A DNA stretch of 64,000 nucleotides from Ruegeria lacuscaerulensis (GTDB lineage Bacteria > Pseudomonadota > Alphaproteobacteria > Rhodobacterales > Rhodobacteraceae): contig NZ_WQDY01000004.1 in assembly GCF_013033355.1 (NCBI RefSeq), forward strand, positions 1 through 64,000, in the 5' to 3' direction. The notes beneath the pieces are model-generated. The model was not told the DNA's origin. It made no database searches and saw only the letters and a list, made by a program, of their open reading frames with translations. Shown here piece after piece: positions 9,259 to 18,776 of the stretch (its first letter is position 1; each line of letters starts with the position of its first letter). A program made the translations under genes and the position numbers.

Positions 9259-11811
9259 ATGCGCGACGCTGCCCCTACGACGATCTATCTGAAAGATTAC
9301 ACGCCCTTTGGCTATCTTGTGGACAGCGTGCATCTAACCTTCGATCTGGCAGCGCACGCCACCCGCGTGACATCGCGCATTGCTTTCCGCCCCAACCCTG
9401 ATGCCACGGACCGCACATTCTTCTTGCACGGCGAAGAGCTGACCCTGATCCGCGCCTGCATTGACGGGGTGCAGATCACGCCCGAGGTGACCGACAAGGG
9501 CCTGACCGCCCCCGCCCCCGACGCGCCCTTCATCTGGGAGGCCGAGGTTGAGATTGACCCCGGCAACAACACCGCGCTTGAGGGGCTTTATATGTCGAAC
9601 GGCATGTATTGCACCCAGTGCGAGGCGGAAGGGTTCCGCAAGATCACCTACTACCCCGATCGCCCTGATGTGATGTCCACCTTCACCGTGCGCATCAATG
9701 GCGATCTGCCAGTACTGCTGTCCAACGGCAACCCAAGCGGCAAAGGCGAAGGCTGGGCCGAATGGACCGACCCGTGGCCCAAGCCTGCCTACCTATTCGC
9801 GCTTGTCGCGGGCGAGTTAATTGCCCATCCCGGCCAGTTCACCACCATGTCCGGGCGCGACGTCGAGTTGAACCTCTGGGTCCGCCCCGGTGACGAGGGC
9901 AAATGCGCCTTTGGCATGGAGGCGCTGAAAAAGTCGATGAAATGGGACGAGGACGTCTATGGCCGTGAATACGATCTGGACGTGTTCAACATCGTGGCTG
10001 TCGATGACTTCAACATGGGCGCGATGGAAAATAAGGGGCTGAACATCTTCAACTCCTCCGCCGTGTTGGCCAGCCCCGAGACCTCGACCGATATGAACTT
10101 TGAGCGGATCGAGGCGATCATCGCGCATGAGTATTTCCACAACTGGACCGGCAACCGCATAACCTGCCGCGACTGGTTTCAACTGTGCCTGAAAGAGGGT
10201 CTGACCGTGTTCCGCGATGCGCAGTTCACGTCAGACATGCGCTCGGCCCCGGTGAAACGCATCCACGACGCCATCGACCTGCGCGCACGGCAATTCCCCG
10301 AGGATAACGGGCCGTTGTCTCACCCGGTGCGACCCGAAAGCTTTCAAGAGATCAACAATTTCTACACCGCCACCGTTTATGAGAAAGGTGCAGAAATTAT
10401 CGGTATGCTGAAACGGCTGGTAGGCGATGAAGCCTATACCAACGCGCTGGATTTGTATTTCGACCGCCATGACGGGCAAGCCTGCACGATCGAAGACTGG
10501 ATCAAGGTATTCGAGAATACGACGAGCCGCGATCTGAGTCAGTTCAAACGCTGGTACAGCCAATCCGGCACTCCGCGCGTGACGGTAGCCGAAGAATGGG
10601 CAGACGGCACCTACACCCTGACCCTGTCGCAGCGCACCGAACCCACGCCGGGTCAGGACGAAAAGCTGCCGCAGGTGATCCCGGTGGCCGTTGGTCTTCT
10701 GGGCCCCAATGGCGATGAGGTCCGCACAACAGAGGTGCTGGAACTGACCGAGGCCAGCCAAAGCTTTACCTTCACCGGGCTGGCGGCCAAACCAACGGCC
10801 TCGGTCCTGCGGGATTTCTCGGCCCCGGTTATCCTGGAACAGGATCAAAGCAACGCAGAGCGCGCATTTTTGCTGGCCCATGACACGGACGCGTTCAACC
10901 GATGGCAAGCCGGGCGCTCGCTGGCCGAAGACACGCTGTTGAACATGATCCAATCCGATGCAGCCCCCGACGCGGACTATCTGGATGGTCTTCTGGCTGT
11001 GCTGCGCGATGGTGACTTGGACCCGGCCTACCGCGCACTGATGCTGGGTCTGCCGACGCAATCGGAATTGGCGGCTGCCTTGCACGAGAATGGCGAAACG
11101 CCTGATCCGATGGCGATCTGGACCGCCGTCGAGACGCTGCGGCAGGTCACTGCACAGCACGTACAGGACCTGCTGCCGCGTTTGCACAGCGAGACCGTGA
11201 TTGATGCTCCGTACAACCCGGGTGCCAATCAATCGGGCAAACGCGCGTTGGGCGGGGCCGCTTTGGCGCTGACCTCACGTCTGGACGGGGGCGCCAAGGC
11301 CGCCGAGGAATACAAGACCGCCGACAACATGACTCTGCAACTGACCGCCCTGTCCTACCTGCTGCGCGCTGGCAAGGGCGAGGCCGAACTGGCCGCATTC
11401 TATGACCAATGGCAACACGACCGGTTGGTGATGGATAAATGGTTCGGCCTGCAAGTCTCGATGGCCGCACCGGATGCGACGGCGGATGTGGCGCGCAATC
11501 TGACCGAGCATCCGGATTTCAACTGGAAAAACCCCAACCGCTTCCGCGCCGTCATGGGTGCGCTTGCGATGAACCATGCCGGGTTCCACCGGGCCGATGG
11601 CGCGGGCTATGCCCTGCTGGCGGACTGGTTGATCAAACTGGACCCGGTGAACCCGCAAACCACGGCACGGATGTGTTCGGCCTTCCAGACGTGGAAACGC
11701 TATGACACCAATCGTCAGGCCTTGATGCGCGCAAAGTTAACCCGCATCGCGGAGACGCCCAACCTGTCGCGGGACACGACCGAAATGGTGTCACGCATCC
11801 TGGACGCATGA
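9259..11811 (+). CDS. pepN: Aminopeptidase N (M1 family)
   Basis: An 850-residue cytosolic zinc aminopeptidase. The exopeptidase motif GAMEN is at residues 254-258. The zinc site HEYFH is at 290-294, followed by 'NWTGNRITCRDWFQLCLKEG', whose Glu is the third zinc ligand. Length matches the E. coli PepN class (about 870) rather than eukaryotic M1 enzymes. The start at 9259 is favoured because a GAGG lies about 7 bases upstream and the protein then begins MRDAAPTTIYLKDY, as in relatives. The earlier TTG at 9178 lacks support. It is divergent from glcB across about 200 bp and overlaps the next gene by 4 bp (ATGA). Confidence 0.96.
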   Translation: MRDAAPTTIYLKDYTPFGYLVDSVHLTFDLAAHATRVTSRIAFRPNPDATDRTFFLHGEELTLIRACIDGVQITPEVTDKGLTAPAPDAPFIWEAEVEIDPGNNTALEGLYMSNGMYCTQCEAEGFRKITYYPDRPDVMSTFTVRINGDLPVLLSNGNPSGKGEGWAEWTDPWPKPAYLFALVAGELIAHPGQFTTMSGRDVELNLWVRPGDEGKCAFGMEALKKSMKWDEDVYGREYDLDVFNIVAVDDFNMGAMENKGLNIFNSSAVLASPETSTDMNFERIEAIIAHEYFHNWTGNRITCRDWFQLCLKEGLTVFRDAQFTSDMRSAPVKRIHDAIDLRARQFPEDNGPLSHPVRPESFQEINNFYTATVYEKGAEIIGMLKRLVGDEAYTNALDLYFDRHDGQACTIEDWIKVFENTTSRDLSQFKRWYSQSGTPRVTVAEEWADGTYTLTLSQRTEPTPGQDEKLPQVIPVAVGLLGPNGDEVRTTEVLELTEASQSFTFTGLAAKPTASVLRDFSAPVILEQDQSNAERAFLLAHDTDAFNRWQAGRSLAEDTLLNMIQSDAAPDADYLDGLLAVLRDGDLDPAYRALMLGLPTQSELAAALHENGETPDPMAIWTAVETLRQVTAQHVQDLLPRLHSETVIDAPYNPGANQSGKRALGGAALALTSRLDGGAKAAEEYKTADNMTLQLTALSYLLRAGKGEAELAAFYDQWQHDRLVMDKWFGLQVSMAAPDATADVARNLTEHPDFNWKNPNRFRAVMGALAMNHAGFHRADGAGYALLADWLIKLDPVNPQTTARMCSAFQTWKRYDTNRQALMRAKLTRIAETPNLSRDTTEMVSRILDA

Positions 11812-12236
11812 CGCCTTACACGTTCACCCGGAAGAACAGAACGCCGCGCGTTTTGGCGATCCTGCTCTGCATCTACAGCGCGTTGATCGCTCTGGTCGTG
11901 TGGTTTGACGCGGTATGGTGGCTGATCGCTCCGCTGGCCCTGACCACTCTACCCGCTGTTTGGGACTTTGTGCAGGGTACCAAAGCCGGATTGTCGGTGG
12001 GGAAGGATACGTTGAGCTGGTTCACCGGACCGCGCAAGGCCGAGGTCAATCTTGCCGATATTGACCACGTTCGAATGGACACGCGCTGGGATTTCTCAGT
12101 GCGTGTATCGCTGGTCCTGAATTCCGAGAAAAAGATTCGCCTGCCTGATGAATCTACCCCTCCGCACCGCGTGTTTCAGCAGGTTCTGCAGGCCACCGGG
12201 CTACGGGTTGAACGGCATCATTTTACTGTATTCTAG
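11808..12236 (+). CDS. Small membrane protein with cytosolic C-terminal domain, translationally coupled to pepN
   Basis: A 142-residue protein starting inside the pepN stop (ATGA). It has two adjacent hydrophobic segments (about residues 15-48) and then an 80-residue soluble tail with alternating strands ('GLSVGKDTLSWFTGPRKAEV', 'VRMDTRWDFSVRVSLVLN'), which resembles a bacterial PH-like fold. I do not recognise a named family with certainty. The tight overlap with pepN suggests co-expression only. Confidence 0.7.
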   Translation: MTPYTFTRKNRTPRVLAILLCIYSALIALVVWFDAVWWLIAPLALTTLPAVWDFVQGTKAGLSVGKDTLSWFTGPRKAEVNLADIDHVRMDTRWDFSVRVSLVLNSEKKIRLPDESTPPHRVFQQVLQATGLRVERHHFTVF

Positions 12237-12368
12237 CGGTAATCCGGATACTCAACCTGGATTGTTCACGAATTTAGCGCTAAACGACCCCTGAATCTTG
12301 AATTTGAGCAAAATCAGGAGAAAGATTAAGTCCAACGTTACCAGTTTTTACAGTTACCGAGTTTCACC

Positions 12369-13619
12369 ATGTTGCGGTTCTTCAAGTCCAACGCGCCCAG
12401 CGCATCTGTCCCCCAAATCCACCCGGAGTTGTGTCTGGCGCCAGATGTGTCTGCGGTGTTTCCGCAGCGTGGCCAAGTGAATATTCCTGTCGTTGATGCG
12501 CGTTCCGAGGACATCGCAGGTCGTGATGCGATTGAACGCGGACGCCATCTGGCCCGACAGGGAATGTGGTCCGAGTTGTCTCGGCAGATGAAGGCGGCCG
12601 ACGATGCGCGCGAGTCGGGATCAGATGGGATGCCGGTCGCCGATCTACTGGCGTTTGGTGCTCGTGCGGACGTGGTTTTGGCCGTCGAGCACGCCCTGTC
12701 GGACCTGAAAGAAGTGCGCGACTACGACCTGCTGGGTGGTATTTCGGAGTTAGAAGACGAAATGCGCGACAACGCGGACGATGCGATGATCGCTCTCGTC
12801 GTTGCTTTGGCCCATATCGACATCGCGTGGGCATGGCGCGGGACGGCCACGGAAGACAAGTTGCCCTCTTTGCATCAGTCGCGTTGCGCAGCTCATTTCG
12901 ACCGCGCCGCCGCGATCCTTCCGAAATGCCGTGAGGCCGCGCCGGACAGCCCTTTGGTTGCAGCGGCCGATTGTGCTCTGCTGGCCGGACAGCGTAAGAC
13001 GCATGTTCGTGTGGCCGACAAATACGAACGCCTGATTACGCTGGATCCCCATAACCAACGCCATATGCGCGCTATGGGCACGCATCTGCTGCCACGCTGG
13101 TTCGGCAGCTACGAAGAGCTTGAGGTCCAAGCCCTGCGCAACGCCGCCAGAACTCATAATATCTGGGGCGCAGGTGGTTACACTTGGGCGCAGTTCGACG
13201 CGATCGTGCTGGATGACGAAGCCTGTGCGCGGCTCGATGTCGAATACTTCCTGCAGGGCCTTCATGACATTCTGAGCAACCGCCCCGATCAAGAAATGGT
13301 AAATATGCTGGCGGCATACTGCGCGATCACGATCAAGCGTGGCATTGGCCGGAATGAAAAGGCGGACGCTGTTCGCGCTCAAATCCACGAGGCCGCAAAC
13401 TGGTTGATCCGCGATCACCTGACCGAATTGCACCCGCTGATCTGGGCACATGCGGCCAACGGCTTCAACAACGCGGCGCGCGTCAACTCGACTGAACGGT
13501 TTGCGGCACGTGGTCACCGCGACGCGCTGCGGGCGATTGGCAACCTGTTTAGTGAAGAACTGCGCAACGGTATGGATGTGACCTTCACCTCAACGGGCCT
13601 ACACCTCTCCAGCCACTGA
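12369..13619 (+). CDS. Conserved hypothetical protein, helical, 416 residues
   Basis: Not recognised. It has no signal peptide or membrane segment. The sequence is alanine-rich and strongly helical, with helix-pair stretches at about residues 90-330 that could form TPR-like or other alpha-solenoid repeats. Notable conserved-looking patches are 'WFGSYEELEVQALRNAARTH' and 'WGAGGYTWAQFD'. Base composition and codon use match the neighbours, so it looks resident rather than recently acquired. The ATG at 12369 has no strong ribosome-binding site. Upstream 130 bp are AT-rich and may hold its promoter. Confidence 0.6.
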   Translation: MLRFFKSNAPSASVPQIHPELCLAPDVSAVFPQRGQVNIPVVDARSEDIAGRDAIERGRHLARQGMWSELSRQMKAADDARESGSDGMPVADLLAFGARADVVLAVEHALSDLKEVRDYDLLGGISELEDEMRDNADDAMIALVVALAHIDIAWAWRGTATEDKLPSLHQSRCAAHFDRAAAILPKCREAAPDSPLVAAADCALLAGQRKTHVRVADKYERLITLDPHNQRHMRAMGTHLLPRWFGSYEELEVQALRNAARTHNIWGAGGYTWAQFDAIVLDDEACARLDVEYFLQGLHDILSNRPDQEMVNMLAAYCAITIKRGIGRNEKADAVRAQIHEAANWLIRDHLTELHPLIWAHAANGFNNAARVNSTERFAARGHRDALRAIGNLFSEELRNGMDVTFTSTGLHLSSH

Positions 13620-13692
13620 ATTCCCCCTTGCCCCTTTGGCGCGCCGGGCCTAATACGCAAGCCTAGACTTCTGCGGAAATTAGAGGCGCGCC

Positions 13693-15204
13693 ATGCTCGA
13701 CCTGACATACGAAATGCCCAAAATCAAAACCATTGCTGGTGCCAAGCACGATTGGGAACTGGTGATCGGGATGGAGGTGCACGCTCAGGTCTCATCGAAC
13801 GCCAAGCTGTTTTCTGGCGCATCGACCCAGTTCGGGGCCGAGCCGAATTCGAACGTGGCCTTTGTGGACGCGGCTATGCCGGGAATGCTGCCGGTGATCA
13901 ACGAATATTGCGTGGAACAGGCCGTGCGCACCGGGCTAGGTTTGAAGGCGGATATCAACCTGAAATCGGCTTTTGACCGCAAAAACTATTTCTATCCTGA
14001 CCTGCCGCAGGGCTACCAGATTTCCCAGCTGTACCACCCCATCGTGGGCGAAGGCGAAGTGCTGGTGGAAATGGGCGACGGCACCGCGCGCATGGTGCGG
14101 ATCGAACGCATTCACATGGAGCAGGACGCAGGTAAATCGATTCACGACATGGACCCGCATATGTCTTTCGTCGACCTGAACCGGACCGGCGTCTGCCTGA
14201 TGGAGATCGTCAGCCGCCCAGATATTCGCGGGCCCGAAGAGGCCGCCGCCTATATCGCCAAGCTGCGCCAGATCATGCGTTATCTGGGCACCTGCGACGG
14301 CAACATGCAGAACGGCAACCTGCGGGCGGATGTGAACGTCTCGATCTGTTTGCCGGGCGCATATGAGAAATACCAGGAAACGCAGGATTTCTCGCATCTG
14401 GGCACGCGGTGTGAGATCAAGAACATGAACTCGATGCGCTTTATTCAGCAGGCGATTGAGGTCGAAGCCCGCCGTCAGATCGCCATCGTCGAAGCGGGTG
14501 GTGAGGTCGAGCAGGAAACCCGCCTCTATGACCCGGACAAGGGTGAGACACGCTCGATGCGGTCCAAGGAAGAGGCGCATGATTACCGCTATTTCCCAGA
14601 CCCCGACCTGCTGCCGTTGGAGATTGAACAAGCCTGGGTCGATGACATCGCCGCCAAACTGCCCGAACTGCCCGATGCCAAAAAGGCGCGGTTCATTGAG
14701 GCGTTTGGCCTGACCGACTACGACGCTTCGGTCTTGACTGCCGAAGTGGAAAGCGCCGCCTATTTCGAAGAGGTCGCAAAAGGCCGCAACGGTAAGCTTG
14801 CCGCGAACTGGGTGATCAACGAGCTGTTCGGTCGTCTGAAGAAAGAAGACCATGACATCACCGACAGCCCGGTCTCGCCTGCGCAGTTGGGTGGGATCAT
14901 TGATCTGATTTCCTCGGATGCCATCTCGGGCAAGATCGCCAAAGACCTGTTCGAGATCGTCTACACCGAAGGCGGTGACCCGGCGCAGATCGTGGAAGAG
15001 CGCGGTATGAAACAGGTCACCGATACCGGCGCGATCGAAGCCGCTTTGGACGAGATCATCGCCGCCAACCCCGCGCAAGTGGAAAAAGCCAAGGTGAACC
15101 CGAAACTGGCGGGCTGGTTCGTTGGTCAGGTGATGAAAGCCACCGGCGGCAAGGCCAACCCCAAGGCCGTGAACGAGCTGGTTGCCAAGAAACTGGGCGA
15201 CTGA
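13693..15204 (+). CDS. gatB: Aspartyl/glutamyl-tRNA amidotransferase subunit B
   Basis: A 503-residue GatB, the subunit of the GatCAB amidotransferase that converts Glu-tRNA(Gln) and/or Asp-tRNA(Asn). Hallmarks are '[20 protein letters not shown]', '[15 protein letters not shown]', 'RADVNVSI', '[11 protein letters not shown]' and '[12 protein letters not shown]', with the YqeY-like tail domain at the C-terminus ('[20 protein letters not shown]'). The ATG at 13693 has AGAGG 6-7 bases upstream. gatA and gatC are not in the window. A strong terminator follows. Confidence 0.97.
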   Translation: MLDLTYEMPKIKTIAGAKHDWELVIGMEVHAQVSSNAKLFSGASTQFGAEPNSNVAFVDAAMPGMLPVINEYCVEQAVRTGLGLKADINLKSAFDRKNYFYPDLPQGYQISQLYHPIVGEGEVLVEMGDGTARMVRIERIHMEQDAGKSIHDMDPHMSFVDLNRTGVCLMEIVSRPDIRGPEEAAAYIAKLRQIMRYLGTCDGNMQNGNLRADVNVSICLPGAYEKYQETQDFSHLGTRCEIKNMNSMRFIQQAIEVEARRQIAIVEAGGEVEQETRLYDPDKGETRSMRSKEEAHDYRYFPDPDLLPLEIEQAWVDDIAAKLPELPDAKKARFIEAFGLTDYDASVLTAEVESAAYFEEVAKGRNGKLAANWVINELFGRLKKEDHDITDSPVSPAQLGGIIDLISSDAISGKIAKDLFEIVYTEGGDPAQIVEERGMKQVTDTGAIEAALDEIIAANPAQVEKAKVNPKLAGWFVGQVMKATGGKANPKAVNELVAKKLGD

Positions 15205-15223
15205 ACCAACTGAATTTGATGCA

Positions 15224-15257
15224 AAGGGCGGCAGAGGGCATCCCCTTTGCCGCCCTT
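15224..15257 (+). terminator. Intrinsic terminator after gatB
   Basis: AAGGGCGGCA (15224-15233) pairs with TGCCGCCCTT (15248-15257), 10 bp with a 14-base loop, followed by CTTTT. It lies 20 bp past the gatB stop. Confidence 0.8.
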
Positions 15258-15363
15258 CTTTTGCGCTGTGTCCGGGCAACACACGCCGGGCACGGCGCGA
15301 AGGAGACTTTCCCAATGGCCTCAACATGCTAGATTGCCAGGAACGAACAGGTAGGAAGATCCG

Positions 15364-15783
15364 ATGCCGCGCTACGAATACAAAGTTGTCCCCGCCCCGC
15401 AGAAAAGCGGCAAATCAAAGGGCGCAAAAACCGCCGAAGGCCGGTTTGCGGCCTCGATCGAACAGGTGCTGAACCAAATGGGTCAGGACGGCTGGGAATA
15501 TCAGCGCGCAGAACTTCTACCCAGTGAAGAACGCGCAGGCTTTACCAGTTCGACCGTGAACTGGCGAAACGTGCTGGTGTTCCGGCGCGAAATCGAATTG
15601 ACTTTTGTCACCACTCGCAGCCCGACAGAAACGCCCGAAGGCGTACCCTTGGCCCAGCCTGTTCCGGGCCCCGAAATGGTCGTGGCCCCAGCCCCGATTG
15701 CGGAAGAGGTGCAAGAGCCGCCGCTGTCATTGAAGGGCTTGGAAACAGTTTCCAGTTCGGACGACGCACCGCCGGAGAAATAA
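15364..15783 (+). CDS. DUF4177 domain-containing protein
   Basis: A 139-residue protein. The first 75 residues are the DUF4177 type: 'YEYKVVPAP', then 'IEQVLNQMGQDGWEYQRAEL' and 'NVLVFRRE', a small alpha/beta unit of unknown function. The C-terminal 60 residues are proline/glutamate-rich and probably disordered. AGGAAG precedes the ATG by 6 bases. The stop codon overlaps the start of the following secreted protein (TAATG), so the two are probably translated together. Confidence 0.85.
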   Translation: MPRYEYKVVPAPQKSGKSKGAKTAEGRFAASIEQVLNQMGQDGWEYQRAELLPSEERAGFTSSTVNWRNVLVFRREIELTFVTTRSPTETPEGVPLAQPVPGPEMVVAPAPIAEEVQEPPLSLKGLETVSSSDDAPPEK

Positions 15784-16808
15784 TGAACAGCATTGCCAAT
15801 CGGACATTTTTGATTTCACATTCTTTTGTTTCAACACTTTGCGTTTGTTTCACTTTGATGTTCACCGGTCAGCTGCACGCTGATGCGGGCGCGAACACCC
15901 CTCCTAACTGCGTGACAAATATTGATGCTGAGGGGACAGTTATTGCTGGCTTCTTTGGCTTGGTGACTCCTCCGGTCCCTTATTCCTCAATCGAAACTGA
16001 AGGAGGTGACCTAACGGTTTACCCAACCATCCGGCATGGGAACGGTGCGCTCGTCTATGCGGGCATTTATCGGGGGGTTTATTCGGCAGGGGGGGCCAGC
16101 CAAACTGTTAACAAGTCGGGCACAGAGACCGAACTCGTGTTCAAACAGGATGATGGCTCGATTGTGCACATTTGCATGGTCAAAGCCAACCAATTCGACC
16201 CAACTATTTATGACCCTATAGCTTCGCAAGTTGGCGAATGCGATCTCAAACAGATTGCAGGTGTCGAGACGCTGACGCCGGGGCACGTTCAAATATTTGA
16301 GCCCCCCTACGACCTTGTAGAAATCAGTGGCGTTCCCAAGACTGTATTGGCCGTCGCTCCAGTTACCACTGAGCTGATTCAACTGCGCGGACAAACCCCG
16401 GGCTGGGCGAACTATGTTTGGCACCCAGAAGATCAATCAAAGTTTGGAGGAATAGGGGGAATATGCAACGTCGAGGTATCTAAAAGTACGTCGACCACAC
16501 AAGATTACCAGACAGAGCTCATTGAATCTTGCAAAGATACTGAGGGTAAAAATCTTACCTTGGGCCAAGGTAGCAAAGCACAATTAGAACTGTCAAAATA
16601 CAGAAATAACATCAACTTTTCTTCAGGCCGATTTACGCAGAACTTGCCGCCGATTGAAATAAACACGCCATTAAAAATTGGCTTAACTGACGTCGAAGAA
16701 TTCGAAGTAATCGCTTCAAGGCCGGGAAAGATGTCTTTGGTCCGAAGAGTTTATCTCTCTGAAGAGCGGAAGTTGAAACACGATGTTTGCATGGTAACTG
16801 TGAATTGA
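15783..16808 (+). CDS. Hypothetical secreted protein, 341 residues
   Basis: Not recognised. Residues 1-35 form a signal peptide, with a hydrophobic core (FVSTLCVCFTLMFTG) and likely cleavage after LHADA. The mature part has six or more cysteines, compatible with disulphides in the periplasm or outside, and is predicted mostly beta. The second half (from about 16450) is clearly more AT-rich than the neighbouring genes, which may mean later acquisition or relaxed selection. It starts on the stop codon of the DUF4177 gene. No partner suggests a function. Confidence 0.6.
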   Translation: MNSIANRTFLISHSFVSTLCVCFTLMFTGQLHADAGANTPPNCVTNIDAEGTVIAGFFGLVTPPVPYSSIETEGGDLTVYPTIRHGNGALVYAGIYRGVYSAGGASQTVNKSGTETELVFKQDDGSIVHICMVKANQFDPTIYDPIASQVGECDLKQIAGVETLTPGHVQIFEPPYDLVEISGVPKTVLAVAPVTTELIQLRGQTPGWANYVWHPEDQSKFGGIGGICNVEVSKSTSTTQDYQTELIESCKDTEGKNLTLGQGSKAQLELSKYRNNINFSSGRFTQNLPPIEINTPLKIGLTDVEEFEVIASRPGKMSLVRRVYLSEERKLKHDVCMVTVN

Positions 16809-16875
16809 CGAAGTCGAATTCAGTCGGATACCCAATCTCGAATTCCAAGCGCCCCGCGCGGTCGAGACCGCACCA

Positions 16876-17130
16876 CTATACCCCTATGTCCAGCGCCAGC
16901 GCGTGGATACGCGGGACGATGTCCCCCAGTGCCTTGTGAACAGCGCGGTGGCGGGCGACGCGGGATTGGCCTTCGAACGCAGCCGCACGGATGCGCACGT
17001 TAAAGTGGCTTTCGCCACCTTCCTGAAAGCCCGCATGGCCCCGGTGGCTTTCGCTGTCATCCACTACTTCCAGCTCATGCGGGTCAAAGGCGGATTGCAA
17101 GGCAGTGCGGATTTCGTCAGTCACGGTCAT
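16876..17130 (-). CDS. bolA: BolA family protein
   Basis: An 84-residue BolA-like protein with the class II KH-like fold. It has 'ELEVVDDSESHRGHAGFQEG' (the loop with metal-ligand histidine), 'ESHFNVRIRAAAFEGQSRVA' and 'RHRAVHKALGDIVPRIHALAL'. The start at 17130 gives the usual family length; an in-frame start 18 bp upstream is less likely. BolA proteins work with monothiol glutaredoxins in iron-sulphur trafficking, and some act as regulators. It is divergent from the J-domain gene across 108 bp. Confidence 0.92.
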   Translation of the reverse strand: MTVTDEIRTALQSAFDPHELEVVDDSESHRGHAGFQEGGESHFNVRIRAAAFEGQSRVARHRAVHKALGDIVPRIHALALDIGV

Positions 17131-17238
17131 TTTTACGCTCAGCGGCAAAAATTTTACCGCCTCCCCTCTTCTACTTTCGGCAGCTTAGACTAAACTGCTG
17201 CCTCCGAGTCGAGAAGATGCGTTCTTAAGGATCACAGA

Positions 17239-17865
17239 ATGACGAAATCAGACCCCTTTGGATTCGATATGTCCGTCTCTAGCGCCAAGAAAAAGAACCC
17301 GCGCGGACGTCGGGGGATGTCGGGCGCATCCGAGACCTCGGTCCGAATCTGTGACCATGAAGGCTGTGACGAGCCGGGCAAGTTCCGCGCCCCCAAAGCG
17401 CCGGATGTGCTGGATGACTTCTTTTGGTTCTGTCAGCAGCATGTGCGCGAATATAACCAGAAGTGGAATTTCTTCGACGGCACGACCGAGGCCGAGCTGA
17501 ACGCGCAGCGATCCAAAGACAAGGTCTGGGAACGCGAAACAAAACCCATGGGTGACCCCGAGGCCCGTGCCTGGGCCCGTCTTGGTATTGAAGACCCCCA
17601 TCAGGTTCTGGGTGCAAACAGCACGCAAAACAAAGGTCGCACCGCAGGCAGCGGCGGCCGCCGCCTGCCCCCCACCGAGCGCCGTGCGATTGAAATCTTG
17701 GAAGCCAATGACAGCTGGACCAAAGCTGAAGTGCGCAAAGCATATAAGAAACTGATCAAGGTGCTGCACCCCGATATGAACGGCGGTGACCGCAGCCAGG
17801 AAGAACAACTGCAAGAGGTTGTCTGGGCCTGGGATCAGATCAAGGACAGCCGGAACTTTAAGTAG
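17239..17865 (+). CDS. J-domain protein with C-terminal DnaJ domain
   Basis: A 208-residue protein with the J domain at the C-terminus (about residues 150-208) and the invariant HPD at 177-179 ('LIKVLHPDMNGGD'). The N-terminal 140 residues carry spaced Cys/His pairs ('CDHEGCDEPGKF', 'FFWFCQQHVREYN') that may bind a metal. This is not canonical DnaJ: it lacks the Gly/Phe region, zinc-finger repeats and client domain. It probably recruits DnaK to a specific client. A good AAGGA site precedes the ATG. It converges on the Hint gene with a 5-bp gap. Confidence 0.9.
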   Translation: MTKSDPFGFDMSVSSAKKKNPRGRRGMSGASETSVRICDHEGCDEPGKFRAPKAPDVLDDFFWFCQQHVREYNQKWNFFDGTTEAELNAQRSKDKVWERETKPMGDPEARAWARLGIEDPHQVLGANSTQNKGRTAGSGGRRLPPTERRAIEILEANDSWTKAEVRKAYKKLIKVLHPDMNGGDRSQEEQLQEVVWAWDQIKDSRNFK

Positions 17866-17870
17866 CTGAA

Positions 17871-18776
17871 TTAATGCACGAACATATTGCGTAGAGCCAC
17901 TGCTTCTGGTCGCTTGAGGCAACGCAGCCGCGTTTGTTCCTTCGCGGTTGCGGAATTACGTATTTCGGGGAAAATCATACAGAGCTCTTCCACGTCTTCA
18001 CGGCCAAAAGACTGCAGCGCCATATCTCCCAGAAATAAACTTTCGGTCGGCAAACCATTCGACATCAGTATCGCGTGCCGATGACATGCAATGTGGAAAT
18101 AGGTTACGGGTTCGCATGCGTTCACCTGGCGAATGGTTTTGTCGTTCACCAAATGAATAGCTGCGACGAAAACCTTGGGCTCACCAAACAAGAATTCTGC
18201 ACGCCATCCTTCCAGAACAATTCTGTGTTGCGGCGACACATACAAATCTTGATCAGGCAAACCTTTTCCCATCGCTCCTTTTTTAATGCAAACAGGACGC
18301 AAGCGAGGAGCCCTATTCAATTCTTCGACGCTTATTGTCTTTTCACCGATCCATTCAATGGGTAGCAATTCGCCGCTAGCAACGCGCACCTTATCCCCAA
18401 CGGACAGTTCTTCCACGAGGCAGCGGCCCGTTTCGGTTTCGATCAAAGTACCCTTAACGAAACAAGGCACTGTCCCCTCTGGAAGCGAGACCGTCACGAT
18501 AAGGGAATCGTTATTGCCGTTACCGGGCCCCGTGGAGGCAAATATTTCGAGAGTAAGTTGAGTGTTTGGCGGAATATAGGTTCCCGGAGTTAACTCGACG
18601 GTCAAAAGTCCGCTTGATGAAATCGAAACCGTGTAATCGGACTCGTCTAATCCGCCGGTCCCCGAAACGACAACAGTCCATGAAGCTCCGGCTTTAGTTG
18701 CTATGTATTGCTGAGCGACAGAGGTCGACCCACTGGGAATCGAAAGCGAAGTCGGGCCTAAAATTGTCAGTGCCAT
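17871..18776 (-). CDS. Hint (hedgehog/intein) domain protein, Roseobacter type
   Basis: A 301-residue protein. Residues 1-103 are serine/threonine-rich and beta-type (Ig-like). A Hint domain starts at Cys105 ('PCFVKGTLIETETGRCLVEE', then 'LSVGDKVRVASG') and includes 'LYVSPQHRIVLEG', where the histidine is the expected catalytic block B/F residue. There is no C-terminal intein splice junction, so self-splicing is unlikely and hedgehog-like N-terminal autocleavage is possible. Family members are frequent in marine Rhodobacteraceae and usually extracellular, but no classical signal peptide is visible. GAGG lies 6 bases before the ATG. Confidence 0.85.
   Translation of the reverse strand: MALTILGPTSLSIPSGSTSVAQQYIATKAGASWTVVVSGTGGLDESDYTVSISSSGLLTVELTPGTYIPPNTQLTLEIFASTGPGNGNNDSLIVTVSLPEGTVPCFVKGTLIETETGRCLVEELSVGDKVRVASGELLPIEWIGEKTISVEELNRAPRLRPVCIKKGAMGKGLPDQDLYVSPQHRIVLEGWRAEFLFGEPKVFVAAIHLVNDKTIRQVNACEPVTYFHIACHRHAILMSNGLPTESLFLGDMALQSFGREDVEELCMIFPEIRNSATAKEQTRLRCLKRPEAVALRNMFVH

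Noticed and set aside
13936..15327. 463-codon minus-strand open frame opposite gatB
   Set aside because: Lies across gatB and its terminator; the composition is a reverse-frame artefact and the protein has no recognisable feature.
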